From positions 28,258 to 92,257 of the forward strand of contig DF241019.1 in NCBI GenBank assembly GCA_000507305.1: a stretch of DNA of 64,000 nucleotides, in the 5' to 3' direction. The notes beneath the pieces are model-generated. The model was not told the origin of the DNA, ran no database searches, and saw only the letters and a list, made by a program, of their open reading frames with translations. This stretch comes from Breviolum minutum Mf 1.05b.01 (Eukaryota > Sar > Dinophyceae > Suessiales > Symbiodiniaceae). Positions 1 to 10,488 of this stretch are shown piece by piece. A program made the translations under genes and the position numbers. How positions within the stretch are numbered: position 1 is the stretch's first letter; each line of letters opens with the position of its first letter.

Positions 1-1078
1 CTGAGACATGCCAACTAAACCGTGCAGGAATGTGAACCTGCGCTTTTAGCATTCTATGTCAATTTCTTGGGGTGTTTTTTTCAGATGTCTTCCAACTTAT
101 CCGCATCGGAGTGTACCTTCCAACTTGCAACCTGTACATACACAGAACAACTTTACAACCTGAATGATAACTGAGAACTAACGACTCCTTAACCTCCAAA
201 AAATCAGGTACCTATGTAAAATGTGAGGAATTCTCACCTATAAAATTTAGCAGTATGGACCGATACGTCCAAATAACAATCCGCACCCCACAAAAGAAAA
301 CAGAACACTAGGTACTTTGGTGATATAATTTCAACATCCCATACCATCCATTTCTGGTAAATATATTTACCTGCATATACCATAAAAATACAACCAAATG
401 TAGGTGTATATATATATATACCATGGAAGATATGGGCATGAAACAACCTGGATCCATGAAAACATCAGTTGCTTTGTGTTACATCATCAAACTCGCAGAA
501 CAAGTGCGCTGGTTGAAACTAACAGCAAAAGCAACTGAAAATTGATGGTTGCATGGTTGGACGACTACTTTCGGGAAGGCTTCCTGACAGGTGCTATGTT
601 AGTTTTACGGAGCGTAAACAATATATGGTAAACATAAAAAAAAAACAACAGTAGCTACAAAAACGGGATAATGATAAACAGGTACTTGAAGCCCATTAAT
701 TCTCCCAAAACCAACGAAAGCGTGGTTGGAGACACTTCTCAAACCTTTCACTCGAGCTGACTCAGCTGACTCGTCTTTGTTGAGGTGCTAGCTGGTACTG
801 ACCAAGTTTTTGGGCCTAAAAAACCGTGGTTGTTTGGGTTATGGGATTTTACAGCCCTCTTCACATAAGGTTTATCCAAAGCTGGCAACCCCCATGAACA
901 TTCATGAAATTCAAAAATCATGGACAATCCAAGGGTACCAGGGTACCTCCAGGAAATGCGGCCTTATTAAGGGATTATGAACCAGCATTGTCAAAGGGAA
1001 TGAAACCCGATTTGTTGTCAACTTCTCCAACTCAACGGGTGAGTACTCCATGATATCAGCCCACGGCCCACTCGTCAC

Positions 1079-1117
1079 CTCTTCCTCTTCTTCCTGCCAT
1101 GGCATTCCATCTATGTC
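1079..1117 (-). CDS. Gene 1, candidate exon with acidic tract
   Basis: A 39-nt open exon (13 codons, phase 0-0) reading DIDGMPWQEEEEE. It follows an acceptor ending GTATGGCAG and precedes a donor GTGACG. Its phase fits the end of exon 2420-2487. The run of five glutamates suits the charged, low-complexity nature of gene 1. It is the most distal exon of the chain I can place; no stop codon was assigned, so the gene may continue beyond the window. The short length makes this call weak on its own. Confidence 0.4.
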
Positions 1118-1200
1118 CTGCCATACCCGGAAAATAAACACCGAGGGCTGTTTGGTTTTTTGGGGGGTGGGCTGCATCACACATTGATTCAAAATATATT

Positions 1201-1310
1201 CCTTGTTTGCTTGTTTGCTTGTTTGTTTGTTTGCTTAGTTGTTTGTGTGTTTGTGTGTTTGCTTGCTTGCTTGCTTGTTTGTCTGTCTGTCTGTCTGTTT
1301 GTTTGTTTTA
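1201..1310. repeat. TTTG/CTTG/TCTG microsatellite
   Basis: Runs of the tetramers TTTG, CTTG and GTCT. The Cys/Leu/Val open frame across it is a product of the repeat. Confidence 0.85.
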
Positions 1311-1530
1311 AGCACCGAACGAATATCACCACTTTCGGGGAGTTGTTTTTGATGTTTTGCTGGTAGTTTTCCCATTTACAACTGGTAGGGGCCCGCCTTT
1401 CAATATAGGAATCTCTTTTTCTACATGTCTATTTTCAGGGGATATGCGCTAGTTTTGGATAGTTTTTTGGGGGTGTAATCGAACAATCAAATATGGAATG
1501 AAGTTAGTTATGACTTAACACTCAACTATA

Positions 1531-1623
1531 GGTGGTTTGCAACCTGTTTGAAAAATACGCTCGTGAATTTGGATCATTTCCCCAGGTAGTAGTAACAATC
1601 AAACAATCTTTGAAATCACCTAG
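1531..1623. mobile_element. R2 element
   Basis: Both ends present (GGTGGTTTGCAACC and TGAAATCACCTAG). Confidence 0.7.
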
Positions 1624-2187
1624 CCAAATAGATTGTTGATGCTAAGTTCTTAAAACAATGCTTACAAAGGAATCAGTTTCTTGGAACTCTGCCAAGCCTC
1701 AAGAATGGATTTCTTACGTACTTGATACATATGATATTCATATGTCAAGTGGCTCCAAATCACTGGACCCTCCAATTCTGAACAATTTTCTGTAGTGCCA
1801 ATATGCGCCTCGAATTTGTGAGGAAAAATCCATAACAAAATTCAGATTTTGGAATATTGGTGAATTGTACAAAGCCTTGACAACACATCTCAACAAAGTA
1901 CCAACAGGTCAACAGAATGGCCTTGTGATCAAAAGCAATATTTGTCCCCTGTTTTTGGGCTTCAACCCTCCAAAAGAAGGCCCAAACTGCAATCAAAACA
2001 AGGGACATTTGCCTTCTGAGCAGTTACTGGAAGTCCCCCCCAAAAAAATGTTGCGACCATTCCTGAGTCCTGAATCTAAACAACCTCTACGACTTTCCAA
2101 AAGAAGATTTGAAGGTTTTTTTGGGGTTGGCATAAATCACTTTGAATTTAATCAAAGCAAAACACATTCGTTAAAACTTTAGAATTC

Positions 2188-2315
2188 TAGTTGGTGATTT
2201 CAACCCATTTAATCTGAAAAAAATATGCTCGTCAAAATTGGGAATCATCTTCCCCAAATTTTCGGGGTGAACAAAAATCCAAATCAAAAAATCTTTGAGT
2301 TGCTACCACCTCCTA
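2188..2315. mobile_element. R2 element
   Basis: R2 consensus: ends TAGTTGGTGGTTTCAACCC and TTTGAAACCACCACCTAG, about 95-110 bp, with an inner GGATCATTTCCCC block. This copy is longer and diverged. Confidence 0.65.
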
Positions 2316-2419
2316 GGACCTAGAATTGGATCCAGCCCAAACGTTCACCCCGACCCCAACCGAGTTTTTTCCAACGGCTTGAGTCGTCGATCCTCGGTGT
2401 TTCCCCCCCCGGCCCGCAC

Positions 2420-2487
2420 CTCGGGCGTCTCCTCCGGCGGCGGCGGTGGCTCCGGCGCTTCTTCGGGCGGCGCCTCGGAGGGTGGCC
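2420..2487 (-). CDS. Gene 1, proline/glutamate-rich exon
   Basis: After acceptor TGCTCCAG the frame reads PPSEAPPEEAPEPPPPPEE and on to a donor GTGCGG, the same donor type as two other exons in this gene. It starts with 2 nt and ends in phase 0, matching its neighbours. All three minus frames and one plus frame are open here because the DNA is so GC-rich; the Pro/Glu frame is preferred because of phase and because other genes in the window also carry proline-rich exons. Confidence 0.5.
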
Positions 2488-2619
2488 CTGGAGCACCTGG
2501 CCGTTGGCGAGGTGGGCGGGGCCGTGTTTTTGAGCCGATCGATATAACCCATCCCATCCATGTATGGTATATTTACCTACATCTGGTTGATTTTTATGGT
2601 AAATGGGTAAGTAAGCCCT

Positions 2620-2720
2620 AGGGATCCTGGCGATTTCCGAAACTGAGAATGGTTTCATGGAATCCAAAATACCTTGCGTTTTGGATGTGATTATGATTAT
2701 ACACCCCAATCATCATCTGA
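2620..2720. mobile_element. R13 element
   Basis: AACTGAGAATGGTTTCATGG and GGATGTGATTATG motifs; similar copy at 20955-21075. Confidence 0.6.
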
Positions 2721-3038
2721 AATAATTTCATTTATGCTGCAACTGTTTGCACTTCCATGTTCAAAACATGTAACAAGGTGGGCACGAAGTCACCAGTTAT
2801 AAATGGGGGTTATCAGTCTTAGGGCCCGCATTGTGGTCACCTGGGTGTGTTCTTATTGTTGGTTGGTTGGGTTGGGAAATGGGATAGAAAAAAAGCAACA
2901 TAGGGATGGCAACAAACTATACCTGTAGGTGATAACGGATGGCAACAACAAAATTACGCAACTGCAGGTGATAAGATGAACTTGGCAAAATGGGACGGAA
3001 AAATAGGGATGGCAACAAAACATAACAAAACTATAGGG

Positions 3039-3082
3039 GCGGGGATTGGGGTGGATTGGGGTGGATTGGGGTGGATTGGGGT
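3039..3082. repeat. Tandem GGATTGGGGT repeat
   Basis: Four head-to-tail copies of a 10-mer (GGGGTGGATT). Confidence 0.85.
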
Positions 3083-3265
3083 GAGTATGTTGATAGATAA
3101 GTGAGAATTTGAACTCAATTGGGGTGTATTGCAACCATTCATTTTGAGGGGCGATATGTTAGTTTCAGGAAGGGTAGTACTCATCACATCATTTTATTGC
3201 ATTTTTTTAGGATGATGTAAAATCCAAACCTCGCCCGGGCCGAAAATCCAAACCCACAAGCATGC

Positions 3266-3284
3266 CTTCCTCCGCTGCTTCGGG
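3266..3284 (-). CDS. Gene 1, 19-nt micro-exon candidate
   Basis: Acceptor AAAACGCAG, then PEAAEE, then a GC donor (GCATGC). The phase (0 in, 1 out) fits both neighbours. At 19 nt it would be a micro-exon and is only as good as the chain around it. The open frame also continues in both directions (QPEAAEEGMLVGL). Confidence 0.4.
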
Positions 3285-3666
3285 CTGCGTTTTTGTCTCA
3301 AGGCTCTCCTGGTTCCAATTTGGCAGGAAAGAATACAATTTTGGAAAATGACAGCCCGGAAGATTAACACATAGAACCTGAAAATGATGGTTTGGTTCGG
3401 ATGATTTTTCCTCCTTCCACAGGTGTGAAATTCTCATGTTCCATGCCGTTCATCTTCTGGGGTGGAACATGTTGAAGCCAAAAAAAGGAGCCCTAAGGTG
3501 ACCGTTTGTATGTCCTAAGATTTCGGGGTTTTCCCCTACAACCCTATGATCTGAGGAATGGGGATGGTTTCGACCATCAATCTTACTAGATTGGGAGAGG
3601 TCTGGAGTCTTATAGGGGAGGGTTGGAAGACGATTTGTTTCCTAGCTTTTAGGTTCCCTAAGACTA

Positions 3667-3772
3667 GCAGCTAAAGCCCCTGAAAATGGATGGTTGGAAT
3701 ACGATTGTTTCCTTTTGGGATGGCCTATTTTCAGGGGCGAACCGTTAGTTTCAGGGAGGGTAGATTCCCAAG
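3667..3772. mobile_element. R3 element
   Basis: R3 consensus: TACCCTCCCTGAAACTAACA at one end and its inverse TGTTAGTTTCAGGGAGGGTA at the other, with a CCCCTGAAAATGG inner repeat. Confidence 0.75.
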
Positions 3773-3974
3773 TTAATGTTCCAGTGAGTCCCTGGAAGAC
3801 GGGGATACAACTATGACACCTTTTCTCGGGGTCATGTAACTATATCATTCCCATGGATCCGTTATGAGATACAAATAAAAAAGTTATTAAACATCTCATC
3901 CTTACATCGAAAAGTGGGTCCCGGGACATTGTGTTTTTGAAACCTCCGGCGAACCTGAATTTTGAAATAACCCA

Positions 3975-4081
3975 ACTAGGATGTTCCGTTGGAAGTTAGG
4001 ATCAATATTTAGGATCATTGGCTTATTTCGTCTATAGTTATACATGGGGTATTACTTGGGGTTATAACCCACTTATCCTAA
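3975..4081. mobile_element. R9 element, partial
   Basis: GGAAGTTAGGATCAAT and GGGTTATAACCC motifs; abuts R1. Confidence 0.6.
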
Positions 4082-4171
4082 CCCATAGGATCCATGTATA
4101 GTATATTTGCCTACATTTGGTTGATTTTTATGGTAAATGTAGGTAAATATACCATACATGGATCCTATGGG
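4082..4171. mobile_element. R1 element, near-perfect palindrome
   Basis: R1 consensus: CCCATAGGATCCATGTATGG, TATATTTACCTACATTTGG, loop, then the inverse. About 90 bp and able to form one long hairpin. This copy is almost perfect. Confidence 0.9.
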
Positions 4172-4228
4172 AATGGAACATCCTAGTTCGGTTCTTTTCA
4201 TCCGAATTCGATGTCCTTCAATTTCAAC

Positions 4229-4261
4229 ATCCTGGCCACCGGATCGCTCGAAGACTTGATC
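4229..4261 (-). CDS. Gene 1, small exon (DQVFERSGGQD)
   Basis: Acceptor GCGGCCGAG, 11 codons, phase 0-0, donor GTTGAA. The frame stays open further (VEIEGHRIRMKR), so the donor could lie lower. On the other strand the same DNA ends in CCAGGTGAGG, which looks like a plus-strand donor; minus is preferred because the exon chain is on minus. Confidence 0.45.
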
Positions 4262-4309
4262 CTCGGCCGCGCCAGGTGAGGTTTTAGTCAAACAAATGGG
4301 TATCATCGC

Positions 4310-4414
4310 TACACCCTGGAAGATTAACATGGACCATAATCATGGAGGTTTGGAAGATCATTTTCCTTTCTAAATGGGTGATTTGTAGGTTCCATGTTAA
4401 TCTTCCAGGGTGTA
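4310..4414. mobile_element. R4 element
   Basis: R4 ends: TACACCCTGGAAGATTAAC and the inverse GTTAATCTTCCAGGGTGTA. Near-perfect ends. Confidence 0.85.
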
Positions 4415-4684
4415 CTGTCTCTAAAACAAACAGGAAGTTCACTCCCCATGAAAATAAGCCACAACCAACCAAACGGAAACAATGATAAGACTATCAAATC
4501 ATCCATTTTCAGGTGCGGAGATGTTAGTTTCTGGAAGAGTAGTTGGTGGTTTCAACCCGATTGAAAAACATGTATGTCAAATCGAAGGTGATGTTTGACC
4601 ATCACCAATGAACAGTGCTACTATGTTCCTCGCATCTTGAACCTCAATAAAATTGTCTGGGTGAACGATATAAATAGATTTCAT

Positions 4685-4777
4685 ACCCTCCTGGGAACTA
4701 ACATATCCCCTACCAAGTCACTTTTTGAAGATGATTTTCCTTTTTTCAGGTGGTATATGTTGGTTCCCTGGAGGGTA
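4685..4777. mobile_element. R4b element
   Basis: Related subfamily: ACCCTCCTGGGAACTAACAT and TGTTGGTTCCCTGGAGGGT. Confidence 0.8.
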
Positions 4778-5360
4778 TCCGTTTGGATTATGTTTGATTA
4801 TTTACAGGTTTTACCTTTGCTTCCATACCAACTGGTTCAGGTTGCATCATGTCCCCTTACCGTTACCTGAGCTTCCACAGACCCAAATGTCCCTGAAATA
4901 TCTCGTCGATTCTCCTCACTTTTCACAACCCCAAAAATTCCCAGAAGTCCGTCATCTGTAACATCCCCGCTTTTCTTCTCTCCCATCTGAAGTGACCTGT
5001 TTGGGATCCATAGTACGCTTTCTCCCACAATCATCGTTCAGTGGAAAAAATGAGTTTATCTTCAATATTCCTTTCCTTTTGGTTTAGGACCATTTTCCAC
5101 TTCCATAACTATTGGGAGAAAGGGGAACAGCTATTTAATTTCATTGCCAGATTGGAAAGCTCCAGGGGAAAGGGTACTCCCCTTTCTAGCCCATGACGGA
5201 TGCATGGGACGATTGCATATTGACCTACTAATGTACCATCAAAATCAACATAAAAATCAACTTTGAATGTATGTAAATATATACCAGTCACATGGATCCT
5301 ATTCCAATGGAAGCATTCATGCAAATAGGTATAAATATACCGCACCATCCCATGGTTCGA

Positions 5361-5474
5361 ACGCCCTGGAAGATTAACGGCTGGAACCTACAAATCACCC
5401 ATGAAACGAAAGGAAAAAAATCTGAACCAAACCTCCAGGGAATTATGTTCCAGCCGTTAATCTTCCAGGGTGTA
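5361..5474. mobile_element. R4 element
   Basis: Same ends, with inner GGCTGGAACC / GTTCCAGCC inverted repeat. Confidence 0.85.
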
Positions 5475-5615
5475 ATCAACTTGGTTTGTTTTCAGCCAAT
5501 CTGACAAATTCATGTAAAAACATGTAAATTCCAATGGAACCATTCATGTAAAAAGGTATAAAAATATACCGTACCATCCCATGGATCCTAAGGGTTACGG
5601 GCTACTGAATATGAC

Positions 5616-5667
5616 CTCCTCCAGTTGGGTCACCACACTGGAATTCAATCTTGCTTCGCCGCTGCTC
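5616..5667 (-). CDS. Gene 1, small exon (SSGEARLNSSVVTQLEE)
   Basis: Acceptor GGTGGAACAG, one nucleotide completing the previous codon, then 17 codons to a donor GTCATA. The 52-nt length fits phase 2 in and 0 out, as required by exons 6674-6771 and 4229-4261. Sequence looks like an amphipathic helix. Confidence 0.5.
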
Positions 5668-5867
5668 CTGTTCCACCCAGCTATGAGTTGATCGTTTCTT
5701 GGGAAAGGTTGGCCCAGCAAAACTTGAAAAAAGTACCTGTCTTGTTGCAAAATGGATGTGCATATATGAAAATATCATTATAACTATATATATATATATG
5801 TTTAAACATCGTACGGCATATTATATTAGATACTTACATTATAGAATAGATATATTTATATATATAT

Positions 5868-6053
5868 CCCTAAGAATCCAGACCTCTCCCTAGAGTGGGA
5901 TTGATGGTCTCAATCCCATCCCCAGAATAGGAATAATTAGGGAAAAGGGAAAGACATATCTGGATCCTTAGGGTATATAATTATACCTCTTGCTGAATTT
6001 CTTTACTCTTAGGCTGCCTACCCCTCGCAGTTCAGGGAAGTACATCCATGTTG
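5868..6053. repeat. R6 element plus flank, segmental copy 1
   Basis: R6: CCCTAAGAATCC ... GGATCCTTAGGG. The element and about 75 bp of flank (CTACCCCTCGCAGTTCAGGG) recur at 7448-7638. Confidence 0.85.
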
Positions 6054-6673
6054 CCGAGACAAGTCCCGGACTTGTTTTTTCCTGTCGAGTCATCCCAACG
6101 GGGTAACGGGGGAAAGTAGATCAAGCACCTTGCAGGAACTACTACCTTTTTTTAAAGATCAAACAGTTGCATTTGGGTTGGTAAGATTAAAAATCAAAGG
6201 CTACATGTCGGTGTCCCTTGAAGCAATCCTCAAATCTGTATCAACAGGTGTCGATCCTTGCATCCAATGGTCCAAAAGAATCCAAGGTTTCAAATTGATC
6301 TGGCTGTATTAGGGTGTTCATGGAAGTTAGTATATAACTATATAGTTAGTAAGTTGGTTTATGACCTATTTACGGGATTTGCAACCTGCTTATAAATGGG
6401 TTATAATCCATTGATCCTAAGTACCGGCAGGACATCCCAGTATGTTTCTTCACTTTAGGACCCTTTGATAGTTTTGGATCCTTGCAGCCATTCAAAAGTA
6501 CATGGTAGCATGGCAAAGTTCCTACATATTGGCTCATGTGCTAACCTACCTGTTGGCATCTGTGCTATCCATTTTGACCTCAAAATCGATACAAAACTAA
6601 CAAACTCTATGAATCTCTATATAATATGGACATCTATCCCTTGGATTTAGAGACCATCCCCTTTTACACAAAC

Positions 6674-6771
6674 CCCGCCATTCTGCACATCATCGGCAAA
6701 TCGGCCTCTGCCAATTTGGCCGCTCGAGCCGCCTTGAGACTTTCCTCATGGTTCATCGCTTGCACTTCCAC
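6674..6771 (-). CDS. Gene 1, helical Ala/Lys/Glu-rich exon
   Basis: After an acceptor TTGTTGTAAG the frame reads VEVQAMNHEESLKAARAA and then KLAEADLPMMCRMA. Phase 0 in, 2 out. It is a typical amphipathic or coiled-coil helix and continues the helix begun in exon 7752-7784. The codons are clearly GC-richer than the flanks. The same frame reaches a TAA just after the donor, so a terminal exon cannot be excluded. Confidence 0.6.
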
Positions 6772-7447
6772 CTTACAACAAAATGGGTTCGGCAGTACAA
6801 CAGCAATTGATCATTGACAGGGTTGAGATTGAGGTATGTGAAACATCTGAAAAATAAATCTGACTATACAACATATGTATATGCATATTATGTGAATATA
6901 TTTGCATATATATATATATTTCTTGTTCGAAGTACTCTTCAGAAACCTGGCGTAATACAACCACTTGAGGGTGGGATGCGTGGTATGATTCGAAGCATCT
7001 CTTCAACCCGCATTTCTACATATTTAATCATATTTATGTGTATATACAAATATATAAGTGTAAGTAAAATATAAATATAGCTATAACACAATCAAATTGT
7101 ATTCGCCCTCGAAATAAAAAGGGACAATCCATTCCACCGCAACTCACAAACAAATGAAGTTCAAACGCACTTCAGAACTCTTGACATCTCAAAACTTCCT
7201 GAAAGATACCTTCCGAGGGAAACCGTGTGTAGGGCCTAGCTTGGAGGACCTTTGATTTCTTCTCAGGAGGTGTGTATGAAAAATCTTGGATCTTTAAACA
7301 ACATTTCAGTCGCTCATGCTAGGTGTGGGTGAGACAAGCGCCAGTATACCCCACACAAATTTTTCAGTTTGAAATCCAAGGGGAGAAAAAAACATGTTGA
7401 TTTGCACCAAAGACTCTTTGAGTTGTCAAATCTAGAAAGGTCAATAC

Positions 7448-7638
7448 CCTAAGAATCCAGACCCCTCCCTAGAGTGGGATTGATGGTCTCAATCCCATCC
7501 CCAGAATAGGAATAGAGGGGAAATCCCGAAATCTTAGGACATATCAGGATCCTTAGGGTATAGCATTATACCTCTTGCTGAATTTCTTTACTCTTATTGC
7601 CTACCCCTCGCAGTTCAGGGAAGTACATCCATGTTGCA
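7448..7638. repeat. R6 element plus flank, segmental copy 2
   Basis: Direct copy of 5868-6053 with few differences. Confidence 0.85.
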
Positions 7639-7751
7639 GTATATTAATATGATATTCAAGACCCCTGAAATGCTTCACCTTCACCTGACTACCGGCATCT
7701 TGTAACCACCGGTTTGCCCAGCTTCACTCCGACCACACAAAAATTGGCCAC

Positions 7752-7784
7752 CTCCAGGTCATCGTGTGAAAAGGCAGCTGCCAC
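7752..7784 (-). CDS. Gene 1, small exon (VAAAFSHDDLE)
   Basis: Acceptor AATCACAGCAG, 11 codons phase 0-0, donor GTGGCC. The frame stays open as far as 7689 (VANFCVVGVKLGKPVVTRCR then TAG), so the exon may instead run on to that stop. Confidence 0.5.
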
Positions 7785-8499
7785 CTGCTGTGATTTTTTT
7801 GCAAGTCTAGTATGTTTTGCCATGTTTTGCCTTTTTCTCAGGGGACAGGGATGAAGGGTAGAAATGCTGGAGGTCAGAGGAACTATGTAGTGCAAATATA
7901 AATATATAGATTTAGATTTAGATTTTTAAAAAATACGCAGGCAATTGTGCTCTTTTTCTCCCTGTGTTATCATATGGCTGATAAAATATTGATGATAAGA
8001 CAACCTGCATCTACCTAAAAAGATCTCAGAACTTCTTTTATGATCCTTTATGAACTACCTTGTGTATCCTCTTGTTGTCACAACATCTGACGTCACTATA
8101 GTTCTACCAGATTGCTATAACTGTATATACATATATACATACATATGATACCGTAGCCATCCAAGTATGCAAATCAATATAGTCTCTCTTGGGACCACAC
8201 ACGCACGGAGCTACCCAAGTTTTGCAGTTTATTCCATCGAAAGGCTATTCCTTGTAGTGGGTACTTGATACCCTCGCACATCAGAGCTGAAGCTTCAAGA
8301 ACAAGGATTTTGGCCACTGATCAAATGAACAGCTTCTTGAAGACAGAAATGAATGCAACAAACCCTTGCTAAAACAAGCTTAACAGAAACTTGCATCCAA
8401 CTTACTTCTTTTCACCCATTAACTAATCAACAACTATATAGATGACTTGTCATCATCTTTATCGTTCTCAGGCTGTCTATAACTATCCGACTCTTTGTG

Positions 8500-8606
8500 G
8501 AAGAAATCCAGCGATCACCACCTGGGATGTATGAAACCATGTAAATCATGGGATAAACTACCAACCTCACCTGGTGATCACCGGATTTCTGAAGCATCAA
8601 CAGTAT
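8500..8606. mobile_element. R5 element
   Basis: R5 consensus: GTTGATGGAAGAAATCCTGC ... CCCATTATTTACAGGG ... GGATTTCTTCCATCAACAG. Diverged outer ends. Confidence 0.65.
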
Positions 8607-8639
8607 GATAAATATGCTCGTCATCTCAGAACTTCCACT

Positions 8640-8800
8640 TAACAAAAACGCGTTTTCCCTGTGGTTTCGGCCTTCTTCACATGGTTTCGACCATCACCTC
8701 TTCGCGGGGGTAGGACATCCAGGTGAATGGAAATGGCAATCAATTTACGTCCACCCCTTTTGTTTAAAGGGTTTGGAAAGGAATCACCTTCCTGGGGCTT
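8640..8800 (-). CDS. Possible exon, minus strand
   Basis: The minus frame is open for about 100 codons and contains basic stretches such as RRGDGRNHVKKAETTGKT before a stop near 8639. No convincing splice pair was found. It lies inside the intron between exons 9431 and 7784, so it is either an alternative or skipped exon, or chance. Confidence 0.25.
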
Positions 8801-9244
8801 GAGACAATTCAAAAAATTCACATGATTTTTTTCGTGATGTTTTATGGGGGACATGAACGACATGAACATCGCAAACACTGTGAATGGGGGACATTCATCG
8901 CCAACACTCACAAAATGGAGAAAACAGGTTGTTGTCGGAATGGTCATCCCACTTAATCATCCCAATGATATCAAATAATCTTCGATCCATGGATCATTCA
9001 GGCATTTAATCTACTTTTGATTAATGATAGATGATAGATGTGGCTTGCAAGCCACTTAGTTAAGCTGCAAAAAAAAACACTAGTTTCAAATTTGCAGAGA
9101 TGACTCAACTGGGAAGAAATTGCAAGCCACCAAGGAGCGGAAATTTTACCCCACAACAAGACAAGCTACAAGCAATTAAGCCATCAAAAAAAAACACTTG
9201 TCTTTTGTGGATCATTTGAAATCAAGGTCGATTCAAAAATCCGA

Positions 9245-9361
9245 TACCCTCCCTGACACTAACAGTTCGCCCCTAAAAATGATGGGTAAACCCAATAGGA
9301 ATCTCCAAACTTCCAGGGGGCCCCTATTTTCATGTGCGAGCTGTTGGTTTCAGGCAGGGTA
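9245..9361. mobile_element. R3 element
   Basis: Both ends present. Confidence 0.8.
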
Positions 9362-9430
9362 ACTTTTTTGAATTCTTGTTGAATTGAGGCTCTGATGCTG
9401 TGAGGAAACTCTGGTCCTTTCATCACTCAC

Positions 9431-9498
9431 CTGCAAGCTCCCGGAACCCAGCACTGTCATGTCCAGTGACCACTTTCGGAATGATTGGGAAGTGGATC
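9431..9498 (-). CDS. Gene 1, exon with consensus donor GTGAGTG
   Basis: Acceptor TTTGGGGTAG, 2 nt plus 22 codons (STSQSFRKWSLDMTVLGSGS, then LQ), then GTGAGTGATG, a near-perfect eukaryotic 5' splice site. The phase (1 in, 0 out) matches exon 9759-9873 upstream exactly. Confidence 0.65.
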
Positions 9499-9758
9499 CT
9501 ACCCCAAACCTACTTAAATTGCAAAGTGTGGGAGTTGTTGTGTTAAGCCCCCAAAAAATGTAAATCTTCCCAATCAGATTCATATATATTAATATTGATA
9601 TATACATAATAAAAATATGTATATACTGTATAAAATCTTTATATATACATATTAACTGTATACACACATTACACATGTTCCATTTTGGGAAAAAAAAACA
9701 TTTGCCAGCATCATATCCATCATATCGTTTCTCCCCAGTTTCTTTTCATCTGCCCCAC

Positions 9759-9873
9759 CTGGCGACGATTTGGCTTTACTTCGTGCGCCAAAGGACACCG
9801 ACTTTGCGGCCACTTTGCCCTTAGGCGCCGCCACGGGCACCGTGGAAGCGGCTTTCGGAGGAGCTGAAGGTTC
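9759..9873 (-). CDS. Gene 1, Ala/Pro/Lys-rich linker exon
   Basis: Acceptor CAAACCACCAG, then EPSAPPKAASTVPVAAPKGK and VAAKSVSFGARSKAKSSP, donor GTGGGGCAG. 115 nt, phase 0 in and 1 out. A basic, low-complexity linker of the kind common in nuclear proteins. The frame remains open past the donor (ADEKKLGRNDMMDMMLAN), so the exon could be longer. Confidence 0.65.
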
Positions 9874-9930
9874 CTGGTGGTTTGCAAAGGCCAACGGGCG
9901 CAGCGCCGGTGAAACTGGGTAGGTTTTTAC

Positions 9931-10142
9931 TAGTTGGTGGTTGAACCAACCCCTCTGAAAAATACTGTTGATGGACAAAATCCTGCACCAGCTGATATGG
10001 TAAATATCCCATTATCTACAGGGTTTCATACATTACTGTACATGTCAGGTGGTGCAGGTTTTCTTCCATCAACGGTATTAGTCAAATTGGATTATTTCCC
10101 AAGGTAGGGATGAAAATAAAAATATTTGAAACCACCACCCAG
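9931..10142. mobile_element. R2 element split by an R5 element
   Basis: Left R2 half 9931-9962, R5 inserted, right R2 half from 10078. The R2 core GAAAAATATTAGTCAAATTG is cut at AAATA. Confidence 0.8.
9963..10077. mobile_element. R5 element nested in R2
   Basis: Full copy with short TA-type flanking duplication. Confidence 0.85.
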
Positions 10143-10256
10143 ATTAAGATTAAGCCACGAGACTACTGGCATATAAAACGACATTTCTTGCTTGCCAGAG
10201 TATATTTTTTCAATCCACACATTGTGGGTTTATTTCAAAAAAATAAACCTTTATTT

Positions 10257-10347
10257 CCCATCCCATCCATGTATGGTATATTTACCTACATCTGGCTGAT
10301 GTTTATGGTAAATGTAGGTAAAAGATGCCATACATGGATGGTATGGG
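10257..10347. mobile_element. R1 element
   Basis: Palindrome with CCCATCCATGTATGG ends. Confidence 0.85.
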
Positions 10348-10410
10348 TTCCAGAATCTATTTCATTTCAGCCATATTTCAAGCAAATTCCAACTAACCAA
10401 ACCGGTTGAC

Positions 10411-10488
10411 CTGAGATGTCTGTTCATCACCGTTGATCCCTGCCTGCAACTTCGCGACTGTGGCTGCGGCAGCAGCCAGCCTGTCCGC
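10411..10488 (-). CDS. Gene 1, Ala-rich helix exon
   Basis: 26 codons, phase 0-0, between acceptor ACGGCGTTCAG and donor GTCAACC: ADRLAAAAATVAKLQAGING and then DEQTSQ. An Ala-rich helix ending in a 'VAKLQAGIN' type motif resembles short segments found in several splicing-associated proteins, but the match is too short to name a family. Confidence 0.7.

Noticed and set aside
1160-1366. Cys/Leu/Phe-rich plus-strand frame resembling a membrane protein
   Set aside because: Arises from the TTTG/CTTG microsatellite.
2295-2621. Plus-strand Gly/Ser-rich frame
   Set aside because: Opposite strand of the gene 1 Pro/Glu exon; GC-rich DNA opens several frames.
4082-4171. CRISPR repeat, attachment site or terminator hairpin
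   Set aside because: The palindrome is a dispersed eukaryotic repeat, not an array with spacers, and there is no bacterial context.
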